Shown here: one piece after another, positions 25,196 to 32,314 of the stretch
Position numbering within the stretch: position 1 is the first letter of the stretch
Layout: each line of letters starts with the position of its first letter
Assembly: GCA_017882905.1 (NCBI GenBank)
Contig: JADGOO010000072.1
Span: 1-36,325, forward strand
Direction of reading: 5' to 3'
Origin: Acidimicrobiia bacterium
GTDB taxonomy: Bacteria; Actinomycetota; Acidimicrobiia; IMCC26256; PALSA-610
DNA: 36,325 nt
Translations under genes and position numbers: made by a program
The notes under the pieces: model-generated
Told to the model about the DNA's origin: nothing
What the model saw: only the letters and a program-made list of their open reading frames with translations
The model's database searches: none

Positions 25196-25918
25196 TCAGG
25201 CGGTGTCGATGCGCTGGAAGCCTTCGGCGTAGCGACCCGCCGGCAAGCCCGCCGTGTCGGCGATCGCAGCCGACCACGACCGGATCATCTCGGGCAGCGC
25301 CGACTCCCGGCCGACCATCTGGCTACGGTGGCAGAGCAGCGCCTCGATCTTGCGATCGATCACCGCGGTGGTGTCGACGAACCGATCGAGCGACTCACGC
25401 GCCATCAGCCACGTCTCGGGCACCGCATGCGGTTCGAGACCTTCTTCGTCGAGGAGCTCCGGGAACGCCCACGCGTTGCGGGCATCGGGGTACACCGCGC
25501 AGATCGCCGCCTCCCCCGCCGCGAGATGGTCCGGATGGCTCGCGTAGATGCGGGTGAGGACACGATCGGGCGACTGCGTGACCACGCGATCGGGCCGCAC
25601 GGAACGGATCACCCGCGTGATCGCCTTGCGCAGGTCGAGAGTCGCTTCGAGGCGCCCGTCGGGGAACCCGAGCCAGTGCAGGTCGGTGACGCCGACGACC
25701 GCAGCAGCCTTCGCCTGCTCGTCACGGCGAATCTCCGGCATGCGCTCCCGAGGGATGCCCGTGTCGGCGCCGCCGGCGTCGCCGTCGGTGGCGATGCAGT
25801 ACGTGACCTCGATGCCACGGGAGGTCCAGGCCGCCACGCTGCCCGCCGCGCCGAAGTCGACATCATCGGGGTGGGCCGTCACGACCAGGATGCGGCTCAC
25901 GTCGGCGTCATCGAGCAT
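25196..25918 (-). CDS. PIG-L family deacetylase (BshB1/LmbE-like)
   Basis: A 240-residue zinc-dependent PIG-L enzyme. Motif 1 is TAHPDDVDF with His16, Asp18 and Asp19; motif 2 is YASHPDHLAAG with His128 and His131. Between them GDAGG and RRDEQAKAAAVVGV match the family. It is distinct from the PIG-L protein at 11562, being shorter and having HPDDVD rather than HPDDEA. Expected activity is removal of an N-acyl group from an amino sugar or conjugate; the substrate is unknown. TACATT followed by six G precedes the ATG, so either a leaderless start or a G-rich ribosome site is possible. It ends 58 bases upstream of the amine oxidase start on the same strand. Confidence 0.86.
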   Translation of the reverse strand: MLDDADVSRILVVTAHPDDVDFGAAGSVAAWTSRGIEVTYCIATDGDAGGADTGIPRERMPEIRRDEQAKAAAVVGVTDLHWLGFPDGRLEATLDLRKAITRVIRSVRPDRVVTQSPDRVLTRIYASHPDHLAAGEAAICAVYPDARNAWAFPELLDEEGLEPHAVPETWLMARESLDRFVDTTAVIDRKIEALLCHRSQMVGRESALPEMIRSWSAAIADTAGLPAGRYAEGFQRIDTA

Positions 25919-25924
25919 CCCCCC

Positions 25925-25930
25925 AATGTA
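25925..25930 (-). promoter_or_regulatory. Candidate -10 TACATT for the second PIG-L gene
   Basis: Minus-strand TACATT, six bases (all G) before the ATG at 25918, within the 35-bp gap to the divergent regulator gene. Confidence 0.4.
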
Positions 25931-25953
25931 CCGGCGCGCGATGATCGTCGGGC

Positions 25954-26550
25954 ATGCCCGACAACGAGCCGTCTCCTTTGCTCGAGGCGAGCGAGCTCGT
26001 CGGGCTCCTCGCCGACTCCGACCGGCTCCGCGCGGTCAGCGCACTCGTGCTCGGCGCCGACGACGTCGCAACAGTGCGCGAAGCGACCGGCCTCGACGCG
26101 CGGGGCGCGTCACGCGCGCTCACGCGTCTCATCGACGCCGGGCTGGTGGAACGCTCGACCGATGGCACGCACCTCGTGCTGCTCGCGTCGGCGTTCAACG
26201 TCGCGGCGCGCGCGTCTGCTGTGCGCGCCCACGACGCGCCCGCCGAACACGACGACGTGTCACGTGACGAGGCAAGAGTGCTGCGCACGTTCGTGCGCGA
26301 CGGTCGCATCGTGCAGATCCCTGCCCAACACGCCAAGCGAATCATCGTGCTCGAGTGGCTCGTGCAGCACTTCGAACCGGGCGAGCGCTACAGCGAGCGC
26401 ATGGTGAACCTCATCATCGGCCGCGTGCATCCCGACACCGCCGCGTTGCGTCGCTACCTCGTCGACAACGACTTCCTCGCGCGCGAACACGGCGAGTACT
26501 GGCGCATCGGCGGACGCGTCCCGTTGGAAGACACTCCGACCGATGCCTGA
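25954..26550 (+). CDS. DUF2087 protein with N-terminal winged-helix domain
   Basis: A 198-residue putative regulator. Residues about 10-75 form an ArsR-like helix-turn-helix: LADSDRLRAVSALVLG, then TVREATGLDARGASRALTRLIDAGLVER. Residues about 105-185 match DUF2087, with LRTFVRDGRIVQIPAQ, YSERMVNLIIGRVHPDTAALRRYLVDNDFLAR and a final EYWRIGG. DUF2087 domains often occur with DNA-binding domains, and their ligand is not established. An ATG nine codons upstream in another frame is ignored. It is divergent from the PIG-L gene by 35 bases. Its stop codon is the beginning of a 12-bp tandem repeat. Confidence 0.8.
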   Translation: MPDNEPSPLLEASELVGLLADSDRLRAVSALVLGADDVATVREATGLDARGASRALTRLIDAGLVERSTDGTHLVLLASAFNVAARASAVRAHDAPAEHDDVSRDEARVLRTFVRDGRIVQIPAQHAKRIIVLEWLVQHFEPGERYSERMVNLIIGRVHPDTAALRRYLVDNDFLAREHGEYWRIGGRVPLEDTPTDA

Positions 26551-26626
26551 CTGGTGAAGCGACTGGTGAAGCGACTGGTGAAGCGACCGGTGAGCGACTG
26601 GTGAAGCGACCGGTGAGCGACTGGTG
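26549..26626 (+). repeat. Tandem repeat, 12-bp unit GACTGGTGAAGC
   Basis: Three perfect 12-bp units (26549-26584), then alternating 11-bp GACCGGTGAGC and 12-bp units (11, 12, 11), then a partial GACTGGTG, about seven units in 78 bp. The array begins inside the TGA stop of the DUF2087 gene. With mixed 11/12-bp units it does not keep one frame. Confidence 0.93.
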
Positions 26627-26746
26627 CCTCAACGGGCGCACACACCACGATCCGGGACTTGACGACGCCCGGCGAGAGGCGCAGAGTCGGTTCAGGCGCT
26701 GAGCGCCGACCACACCACCACTGCCGAACCCAACGAGGAGCGGCCA

Positions 26747-26881
26747 ATGGATCAGGACACTCCACCGGACCACGCAAACAGCGACCGCGACGACGCGGTG
26801 CGTGTGGGCTCCCAAACTCCGCGGGGATCACACGAACCCGAACGATTGAGCCACCGACGCAGGCGTTCGACCGCTCGCTGA
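26747..26881 (+). CDS. Small hypothetical protein, 44 residues
   Basis: ATG at 26747 with GAGGAG seven bases upstream opens 44 codons. The product is hydrophilic: an acidic first half (MDQDTPPDHANSDRDDAV) and an Arg-rich tail (LSHRRRRSTAR). There is no hydrophobic segment and no known family. A strong hairpin terminator lies 24 bases past the stop. TTGACG at 26659-26664 could be a -35, though the matching -10 is poor. The good ribosome site plus terminator make a real small gene or regulatory RNA plausible. This is the only candidate gene between 26551 and 26954. Confidence 0.42.
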   Translation: MDQDTPPDHANSDRDDAVRVGSQTPRGSHEPERLSHRRRRSTAR

Positions 26882-26905
26882 TCTCGTTTGGAACCATTCG
26901 ACAAC

Positions 26906-26935
26906 GGTGCGCCGTCCCTTCAGGGGCGGCGCACC
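26906..26935. terminator. Rho-independent-like terminator hairpin
   Basis: Left arm GGTGCGCCGTCCC (26906-26918), loop TTCA, right arm GGGGCGGCGCACC (26923-26935): 13 pairs with one G-T wobble, followed by CTTTC. It lies between the 44-codon ORF and the convergent dimethylformamidase-like gene and could serve both directions, though only a short T-run exists on the plus strand. Confidence 0.75.
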
Positions 26936-26954
26936 CTTTCGTCGTGCAGGTGGC

Positions 26955-28622
26955 TCACGGAGCAGGGAGCGGGAAGCTCGCAGGCATCACGGGCACCGGC
27001 GCGTGCGGTCCGGCGCCGAGACGCAGGAGCAAGTTCGCCGTGACGCGACGCACCGCATCGGCAACGCACGGCTGCTCGCCCTGCGGACACCCGAACACGA
27101 GCTTGCTCACCCACCAGTTCGTTCCGCTGTCGAACACGGTTGCGCCCGACGGCGCGACGTACGTCGTCGCGTCGGCGTAGCTCTGGCGCCCGCGACACAC
27201 GACGGGCGAGTGTGCGACCACGTCGACATGGTCGACGCCAGGTGGCATCGCCTCATTCGAGCTGTAGCGGTCGTACTCGGGCCCCACCGTCATCTGCAGG
27301 CGGTCGCCGCGACGCAATCCCGTGCCCGTGAAGATCCACGAGTCGGGCTGAGCGATCACCATCGATGCGTGCACCGTGTTGCACTCGTACTGCTCACCGA
27401 GCAACGTGCTCTCGGGGCGAGGGTCGGGCGCGTCGCGCCAGTTGACCGTGACGTTCTCGGGGTCGGTCGCACGCACCGGATCTTCGCCGGCCGACTTGTA
27501 GGCGATCTCGAACCGGTCGGGCCCTAGCGGCGACGACGCATACCGAATGCGCCGGTACACCGCGTTCGCGCCGAGGAACAGCAGACTCGTGCCGTGGTCG
27601 CGGGCGTGCTCCGCCGCGCTGCGCATGTTCACTGACCAGTACTCGTCGTGTCCGAGCGACACCATCAGACGGTGCGCCGAGGCCGACGCCGGACGCGCCT
27701 CGAGGTCGACGTCGGTCTCGTACGTGAGATCGAGCCCGAGCCGTTCTGCGAGCACGACGAACGGCAGCTCGTTGCCGAGGAAGTCGCCGGCGCCGCTGCC
27801 CTCCGCATACGGGCGGTCGAACGACACGACGCGGGCCCGGTACGAGAACCCGTGGTAGCCCGATCTGCTCACGCCGGTGTACAGGCTGTTGCCGCCCCAG
27901 TCGTTGTAGGCCTGCCACGTGGCCACGGCATTCACGACGAGGATCGAGGCACGACTGTGATCGTCGCGCACTGTCAGAGGCACGTACGACTGCTCGCCGC
28001 CGGAGCCCACCAGCTTCAACAGGTAGTCACCCGGGAACCAACGCGTCGTCAGGCGCAACGCGAGTGGATCCGGCCACGACGCTTCGACCATGTGCGTGGT
28101 GGCATCGACGCTCGGCGGCGCTCGCAACGCGCCGTGTTGCGGCGCCGAGCGCCACACCAGCCGTCCGACATGGCCGCCGTACCAACCAAGCCGGTATGCC
28201 TCGATGCGGAAGGTCGGCGCAGATGTCGACACGAAGAGCCGGACCGTGTCGCCTTGTCGCGCGCTCACCCGATCGGCGTAGCCCTCGATCGCGCCCGGCT
28301 GTTGCACGCCCGTGATGCGCCAGGCGTCGGTGCCCGGTAGCGTGTTCTCGATCTGCACCGCGCGCGAGTACGGCGCGGCGAGTGGCGGCAGCGTGGTCGT
28401 GGTGACGGCGCTCGTCGTGGTGCTGGTGGGCGCGATCATCGTGGTCGGCGCGAGACGCCTGCTGGTCGGTTCCGCGCCCGCCGGGCGCGCCGACGACTGC
28501 TCGTGACGCACGGCGGCGGCGGCCACGAGCGCGATGACTGCGACCGCGGCCGTCACCACGCTCACGCGTCGACGCGCCGCGCTCCCCCGTGCCGCTTGCT
28601 CACCGCGCCCTTCCCGCGCCAC
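26955..28622 (-). CDS. Exported protein with N,N-dimethylformamidase beta-subunit-like domain
   Basis: A 555-residue protein. A basic N-terminus is followed by one membrane helix (VSVVTAAVAVIALVAAAAV, about 22-40) and a Thr/Pro-rich spacer to about 85. The rest matches the C-terminal domain of the dimethylformamidase large subunit: an N-terminal beta region (GDTVRLFVSTSAPTFRIEAYRLGWYGG), FPGDYLLKL, then ASILVVNAVATWQAYNDWGGNSLY, LGHDEYWSVNMR and LFLGANAVYRRIRY. Relatives are widespread as secreted proteins of unknown substrate, so dimethylformamide hydrolysis itself is not implied. The GTG at 28622 follows TACAGT by eight bases; a GTG at 28628 is too close to that hexamer. A terminator lies just beyond its end. 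Confidence 0.83.
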   Translation of the reverse strand: MAREGRGEQAARGSAARRRVSVVTAAVAVIALVAAAAVRHEQSSARPAGAEPTSRRLAPTTMIAPTSTTTSAVTTTTLPPLAAPYSRAVQIENTLPGTDAWRITGVQQPGAIEGYADRVSARQGDTVRLFVSTSAPTFRIEAYRLGWYGGHVGRLVWRSAPQHGALRAPPSVDATTHMVEASWPDPLALRLTTRWFPGDYLLKLVGSGGEQSYVPLTVRDDHSRASILVVNAVATWQAYNDWGGNSLYTGVSRSGYHGFSYRARVVSFDRPYAEGSGAGDFLGNELPFVVLAERLGLDLTYETDVDLEARPASASAHRLMVSLGHDEYWSVNMRSAAEHARDHGTSLLFLGANAVYRRIRYASSPLGPDRFEIAYKSAGEDPVRATDPENVTVNWRDAPDPRPESTLLGEQYECNTVHASMVIAQPDSWIFTGTGLRRGDRLQMTVGPEYDRYSSNEAMPPGVDHVDVVAHSPVVCRGRQSYADATTYVAPSGATVFDSGTNWWVSKLVFGCPQGEQPCVADAVRRVTANLLLRLGAGPHAPVPVMPASFPLPAP

Positions 28623-28630
28623 CGCCACGC

Positions 28631-28636
28631 ACTGTA
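28631..28636 (-). promoter_or_regulatory. Candidate -10 TACAGT for the dimethylformamidase-like gene
   Basis: Minus-strand TACAGT ends eight bases before the GTG at 28622. It is identical to the hexamer before the amine oxidase gene. Confidence 0.4.
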
Positions 28637-28639
28637 CGG

Positions 28640-28807
28640 CTAGAGCACGCCGTCGCCGGTGACCCTCGGACGGTGCTCGACCGACTCCCACCGAGTAGCG
28701 ACGCCGCGCATCAGGAACGCCGAATCAGCAACGATCGCTCCGCGCGGAAAGCGCTTGGCGTCGTCCCAGAACGCGGACTCGAGTGCGCGCACTCGCAATG
28801 GCTCCAT
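28640..28807 (-). CDS. Small hypothetical protein, 55 residues
   Basis: ATG at 28807 opens a 55-codon frame with a protein-like composition (Trp, Phe and Met present, mixed charge): MEPLRVRALESAFWDDAK, then FPRGAIVADSAFLMRG. Third codon positions are mostly G or C. The same frame continues upstream, so the start is uncertain. It ends 17 bases before the GTG of the dimethylformamidase-like gene and may precede it in one transcript. Its start overlaps the divergent plus-strand gene by 10 bases. No family recognised. Confidence 0.35.
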   Translation of the reverse strand: MEPLRVRALESAFWDDAKRFPRGAIVADSAFLMRGVATRWESVEHRPRVTGDGVL

Positions 28808-29136
28808 CGACCATCGAGGCGCATCGAGGCGGACGGCTTCCAGACAGCCACGAGCACCTCGTGACCAGCCGATCGCACGCGGCGCTCGTCCATCTCGGGG
28901 TCCCTGCCGAGGTCGTTCTCGACGAATGGGAGCACCTCGCGGCAGTGACGCGTGAGATCGCGCAGCGGTTCGAGCGCGTGTACGACACGCACCTGTCGCA
29001 CGCAACGACGATCGACGAAGCGACCGCGATGCTCGCACGGCTGCAGTCGCTCGCGCGAACGGCAGTCGCGTCTGCGCTCGATGCCGCGCTCACCGACGCC
29101 GCGTCGCTACGCATCGGAACGATCGACGCCACCTGA
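28798..29136 (+). CDS. Hypothetical helical protein, 112 residues
   Basis: A cytoplasmic, probably all-helical protein. The stretch from VPAEVVLDEWEHLAAVTREIAQRFERVYD through IDEATAMLARLQSLARTAVASALDAALTDAA has heptad-like spacing of Leu, Val and Ala. The first 20 residues are low in structure and the true start may be later (a GTG at 28861 is in frame). No ribosome site or clear -10 was found. No family recognised. Convergent with the alpha/beta hydrolase gene, 30 bases apart. Confidence 0.5.
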   Translation: MAPSTIEAHRGGRLPDSHEHLVTSRSHAALVHLGVPAEVVLDEWEHLAAVTREIAQRFERVYDTHLSHATTIDEATAMLARLQSLARTAVASALDAALTDAASLRIGTIDAT

Positions 29137-29166
29137 CCAGCCGACATCGCGGCGAGCGCGCGACGT

Positions 29167-29907
29167 TCAGACGTGACGCGCCCAGAATCGTTCGAGCGCG
29201 GCCGCGCTGCCGGCCGGATCCTGGAGCGCCCACCAGTGGCCGAGACCTTCCAGCGTCTCCAGCTCGGCGCCGAGACGGTCGGCCATCTCCGCGGCCAACG
29301 TCGCGTCGCCGAACACATCGGCGGTCGCGTTCAGCACCAGACCAGGCGCGTGCGTCGGGCCAACCGCGTCGCCCCAATCGCTCGACACGTTGGGCACCGC
29401 CGACCGGTACAGGTCAAGGATGCAATCATCCATCTCCTTGTCGGCCGCCTCCCACATCGCCGCGGCGCGCGCCTCGGGCACGCCCATGCCCACGAACATC
29501 GCGACACCGTCGGCGAGCGGAACGGCTCGCGTCGCTTCCATCGCCGCTTCGCCGTCGGGGGTCTGCCACACCTGCGCGAAGTCGTGCCACACGTAGCGAT
29601 CGTGGAACACGTTCGCGCAGTCCACGGCCCAGCTGTGCAGTCGATCGCCGAACGCCGTGGCGACGCGCAGGCTGAGCAGCGCTCCCCAGTCGTGGCCGAC
29701 GAGATCCACCGGCTCACCGATCGCGTCGAGCTCGCCCACGAGCCAATCGCAGTAGGCCTCCTTCGTCGCCGAGAAGCCTGCGGGGCGCGGCTTGGCGAAA
29801 CCGGGAAGCGAGAGCGCGACCGACTCACGGCCGAGCAGCGCGCGCAGGTCGTCCCACTGCGCAGCGGTCTCGGGCACTCCATGCACGAACACGATCGGTG
29901 TGGCCAT
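29167..29907 (-). CDS. Alpha/beta hydrolase (haloalkane dehalogenase/epoxide hydrolase-like)
   Basis: A 246-residue alpha/beta hydrolase. The oxyanion region FVHGVPETAAQWDDL is at 7-21, and the nucleophile is Asp73 in LVGHDWGALLSL, the GHDWG elbow of haloalkane dehalogenases and epoxide hydrolases. His224 in EGLGHWWALQDP is the base and Asp197 (NATADVFGD) a candidate acid. The Asp nucleophile favours epoxide, haloalkane or haloacid substrates over esters. A GTG six codons upstream is an alternative start. It follows the SulP gene by 53 bases on the same strand; functional linkage is uncertain. Confidence 0.85.
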   Translation of the reverse strand: MATPIVFVHGVPETAAQWDDLRALLGRESVALSLPGFAKPRPAGFSATKEAYCDWLVGELDAIGEPVDLVGHDWGALLSLRVATAFGDRLHSWAVDCANVFHDRYVWHDFAQVWQTPDGEAAMEATRAVPLADGVAMFVGMGVPEARAAAMWEAADKEMDDCILDLYRSAVPNVSSDWGDAVGPTHAPGLVLNATADVFGDATLAAEMADRLGAELETLEGLGHWWALQDPAGSAAALERFWARHV

Positions 29908-29960
29908 GACCGCGGATTCGATCACCGATCGGCGAGCTCGGCAACTGCCGGTGTGCGGCG

Positions 29961-31595
29961 TTACGTGCAGGCGTGTCGGCGTGCGTGCTCGAGCGCGTCG
30001 TCGAGGTTGTCGAACAGGTGGTTCTCGTGCGCAAGACGGTCGAGGGCGCCGACCGCCGCGAGCGTCCGCCGATGGTCGGCGCGCGCGCCCTTCACCAAGA
30101 CGGTGATGCCACGCGCCTCGAGCTCTGACACGATCTCGCCGAGTGCCTGTGCGCCCGTGGCGTCGAGCACCTGCAGCTGCGGGAGCCGCAGCACTACGAC
30201 GCGCACATCCGATACGGCGGTCAGCTCGGTGAGGAAGCGCTGCGCGGCGCCGAAGAACAGCGCCCCGTCGAGTCGGTACGTGACGATGCGGCCGTGGCGC
30301 AGATGCGCGGCTTCATCTACACCGACTTCCATCGTGACCGGCTCGAGGTTCGTCGACGCGCTGCGAGCCACGTTGCGGAGCGCGAGCACGGCGGCCACGG
30401 CCATCCCGAGCTCGACCGCGAAGATGAGGTCGAACGCGACGGTTGCGAAGGCGGTGAGTGCGAACACGAGCGCATCGGAGCGTGTGGCGCGCACCACTGC
30501 ACGCACGTTGTGGGGCTCGACCATGCGCGCCGCGGTCACCATGAGCACACCGGCGAGCGCGGCGAGGGGCACACGCGCCACCAGGCTGCCGGCGAAGAGC
30601 ACTACGCCGAGCAGCACCACGGCGTGCACCAACGCGGCAACGCGGGTGCGCGCGCCGGCGCGCACGTTCACTGCCGTGCGCGCGATCGCGCCCGTTGCGG
30701 GCATACCGCCGAAGAACGCCGACGCGATGTTCGCGGCTCCCTGTCCGAACAGCTCACGGTCGGGGTCGTGGCGAGTGGTGTCGGCCATGCCGTCGGCGAC
30801 CTTCGCCGACAGCAGGCTCTCGAGCGCCGCCAACGCGGCCACGGCGAGGGCGGCCGAGAGCAGATCGCTCGTGGAGCCGACTGCGAGGTGCGGGAGCGAC
30901 GGCATCGGCAACGACGACGGCACCGCGCCGATGCGGCCGACGTGCATGTTCGTGACCTGCGCCACGACGGTGGCGACCACCACCGCGATCAGCGACGCCG
31001 GCAACGCGCGATGCAGGCGCGGCACCACGTACATCGTGGCGACCACGACCGCGACCGTGACCCACGCCGCGCCGTTGCCGTGTGAGAACGCGGCGCGCAC
31101 CGCCCGCCACGCGACGATCGCCGTGTTGTCGCCCTTCGGCTTGGTCACACCGAGCGCAGACGGCACTTGCTGCAAGAAGATCAGGACCGCGATCCCGACC
31201 GTGAAGCCTTCGATGACGGGCCAGGGCACGAACGCGAGATAGCGACCGAGACCCACGACACCTGCGACGAGCACGATCACGCCCGCGAGCAGCCCCACCA
31301 TGTACACGCTCGCCACGCCGTGGCGCGCCACCAGCGGCACGAGCACCACGGTCATTGCACCGGTCGGCCCCGACACCTGCACGTTCGAGCCACCGAGCAG
31401 GCCGGCGACGAAGCCGGCAATGATCGCGGTGACCAGCCCGGTCGTAGCGCCCATGCCGCTCGAGATGCCGAACGCGAGGGCGAGCGGGAGCGCCACCACG
31501 CCGACGGTCACTCCGGCGACCACGTCGGCGCGCCACGAGGTCGCCAGGCCCCGGTAGTCGTCGGCACGGGGCAGGAAGCGGCTGATCGTGCTCAC
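29961..31595 (-). CDS. SulP family anion transporter with STAS domain
   Basis: A 544-residue SLC26/SulP transporter. The N-terminal part starts WRADVVAGVTVGVVALPLALAFGISSG and GSNVQVSGPTGAMTVVL, matching the conserved SulP anion-site helices. About ten to fourteen membrane segments reach residue 425. The C-terminal STAS domain (about 430-540) includes LRLPQLQVLDATGAQALGEIVSELEARG. Substrates of bacterial members include sulphate, bicarbonate and dicarboxylates; none can be assigned. The GTG start overlaps the ArsR stop (GTGA), so the transporter is translationally coupled to its likely regulator. Confidence 0.92.
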   Translation of the reverse strand: MSTISRFLPRADDYRGLATSWRADVVAGVTVGVVALPLALAFGISSGMGATTGLVTAIIAGFVAGLLGGSNVQVSGPTGAMTVVLVPLVARHGVASVYMVGLLAGVIVLVAGVVGLGRYLAFVPWPVIEGFTVGIAVLIFLQQVPSALGVTKPKGDNTAIVAWRAVRAAFSHGNGAAWVTVAVVVATMYVVPRLHRALPASLIAVVVATVVAQVTNMHVGRIGAVPSSLPMPSLPHLAVGSTSDLLSAALAVAALAALESLLSAKVADGMADTTRHDPDRELFGQGAANIASAFFGGMPATGAIARTAVNVRAGARTRVAALVHAVVLLGVVLFAGSLVARVPLAALAGVLMVTAARMVEPHNVRAVVRATRSDALVFALTAFATVAFDLIFAVELGMAVAAVLALRNVARSASTNLEPVTMEVGVDEAAHLRHGRIVTYRLDGALFFGAAQRFLTELTAVSDVRVVVLRLPQLQVLDATGAQALGEIVSELEARGITVLVKGARADHRRTLAAVGALDRLAHENHLFDNLDDALEHARRHACT

Positions 31596-31948
31596 TCTCC
31601 CGCCGCACGGAGATCGGCGAGCAGATCCTCGGTGTGCGCCAGCGCGTCGAGCAGCACCCGGCGGGCGGCGGCGAGCAGCTCCGCGACGGCCGGGTTCGAG
31701 ATCGCATAGACGACCGACGTGCCCACCCGCCGGGTGGACACAAGCCCCGCCCGGCGCAATACAGCGAGCTGCTGGGAGAGGTGCGACGACTCGATGCCCA
31801 CGAGCGGCTGCATCTCGCTCACCGAGCGCTCGCCGTCGACGAGGACCTCGAGCGCACGGATGCGGGCCGGATGGGCGAGCGCCTTGAACAGCTCGGCCTT
31901 CACCTCCGACAGCGGTCGGTGCAGTCCAGCTACCTGACTATCTGACAT
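31592..31948 (-). CDS. ArsR family winged-helix regulator
   Basis: A 118-residue ArsR/SmtB-type repressor. AELFKALAHPARIRALEVL opens the domain, the recognition helix is in IESSHLSQQLAVLRRAGLV, and the wing is STRRVGTSVVYAIS. It contains no cysteine and lacks the ELCVCDL metal site, so it probably senses something other than arsenite or cadmium, or a redox-independent signal. ArsR next to SulP is a recurrent actinobacterial arrangement, as I recall. TACCTT ends six bases before the ATG. It likely represses its own operon. Confidence 0.9.
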   Translation of the reverse strand: MSDSQVAGLHRPLSEVKAELFKALAHPARIRALEVLVDGERSVSEMQPLVGIESSHLSQQLAVLRRAGLVSTRRVGTSVVYAISNPAVAELLAAARRVLLDALAHTEDLLADLRAAGE

Positions 31949-31954
31949 TCTTGT

Positions 31955-31960
31955 AAGGTA
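31955..31960 (-). promoter_or_regulatory. Candidate -10 TACCTT for the arsR-sulP operon
   Basis: Minus-strand TACCTT with a six-base gap to the ATG at 31948. Leaderless start inferred; no ribosome site is present. Confidence 0.42.
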
Positions 31961-32071
31961 GCAGATCTAGCAATCCAGCGGGTAGATCGGCGGGCGCGAG
32001 GCGACGATCTGACCCGACAGCATGACCTTCGCCCCTGGCACACATGCGGGGCCGACGCGCACGGTGAAGAT

Positions 32072-32305
32072 ATGAAGAAGCTGATCATCACCGTCGCCCT
32101 GTTCCTCGCACTCGGAGCCATCGCGCGTCGCGTTGCCTCCGAGCTCGGCAACGTCGATTGGGAACAGCGATTCAAGGCGTTGCCCGACAATGCGCCACCG
32201 AAGTGGATGTTCCGCAACATCTCGGAGATCCACGACAACACCGAGCGCATCCTCACGCTCGTCGAGAACCGCGAAGCCGTCCCCGCGGCCGGCGAGATGG
32301 TCTGA
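32072..32305 (+). CDS. Small membrane-anchored hypothetical protein, 77 residues
   Basis: Starts MKKLIITVALFLALGAIARRV, a single N-terminal membrane anchor or uncleaved signal. A hydrophilic region follows, with NVDWEQRFKALPDNAPPKWMFRNISEIHDNTERILTLVE. The PPKWMFRNI segment with Trp and a following helix looks conserved-type rather than random, but I know no family. GGTGAAGAT stands just before the ATG. It converges on nrdJ with nine bases between stops. Confidence 0.68.
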   Translation: MKKLIITVALFLALGAIARRVASELGNVDWEQRFKALPDNAPPKWMFRNISEIHDNTERILTLVENREAVPAAGEMV

Positions 32306-32314
32306 GCGCGATCG

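Noticed and set aside
22681-25557. A 958-codon open frame on the plus strand opposite the amine oxidase
   Set aside because: Its product is rich in Arg, Val and His with no fold or motif. It mirrors a real gene of high GC, where antisense frames stay open by codon bias.
26549-26626. CRISPR array
   Set aside because: Units of 11-12 bp abut each other without spacers; this is a simple tandem repeat.
31932-31938. ACCTGAC near the arsR start as a further TetR site
   Set aside because: Only one half-site is present, inside the coding region, with no GTCA partner at six bases.
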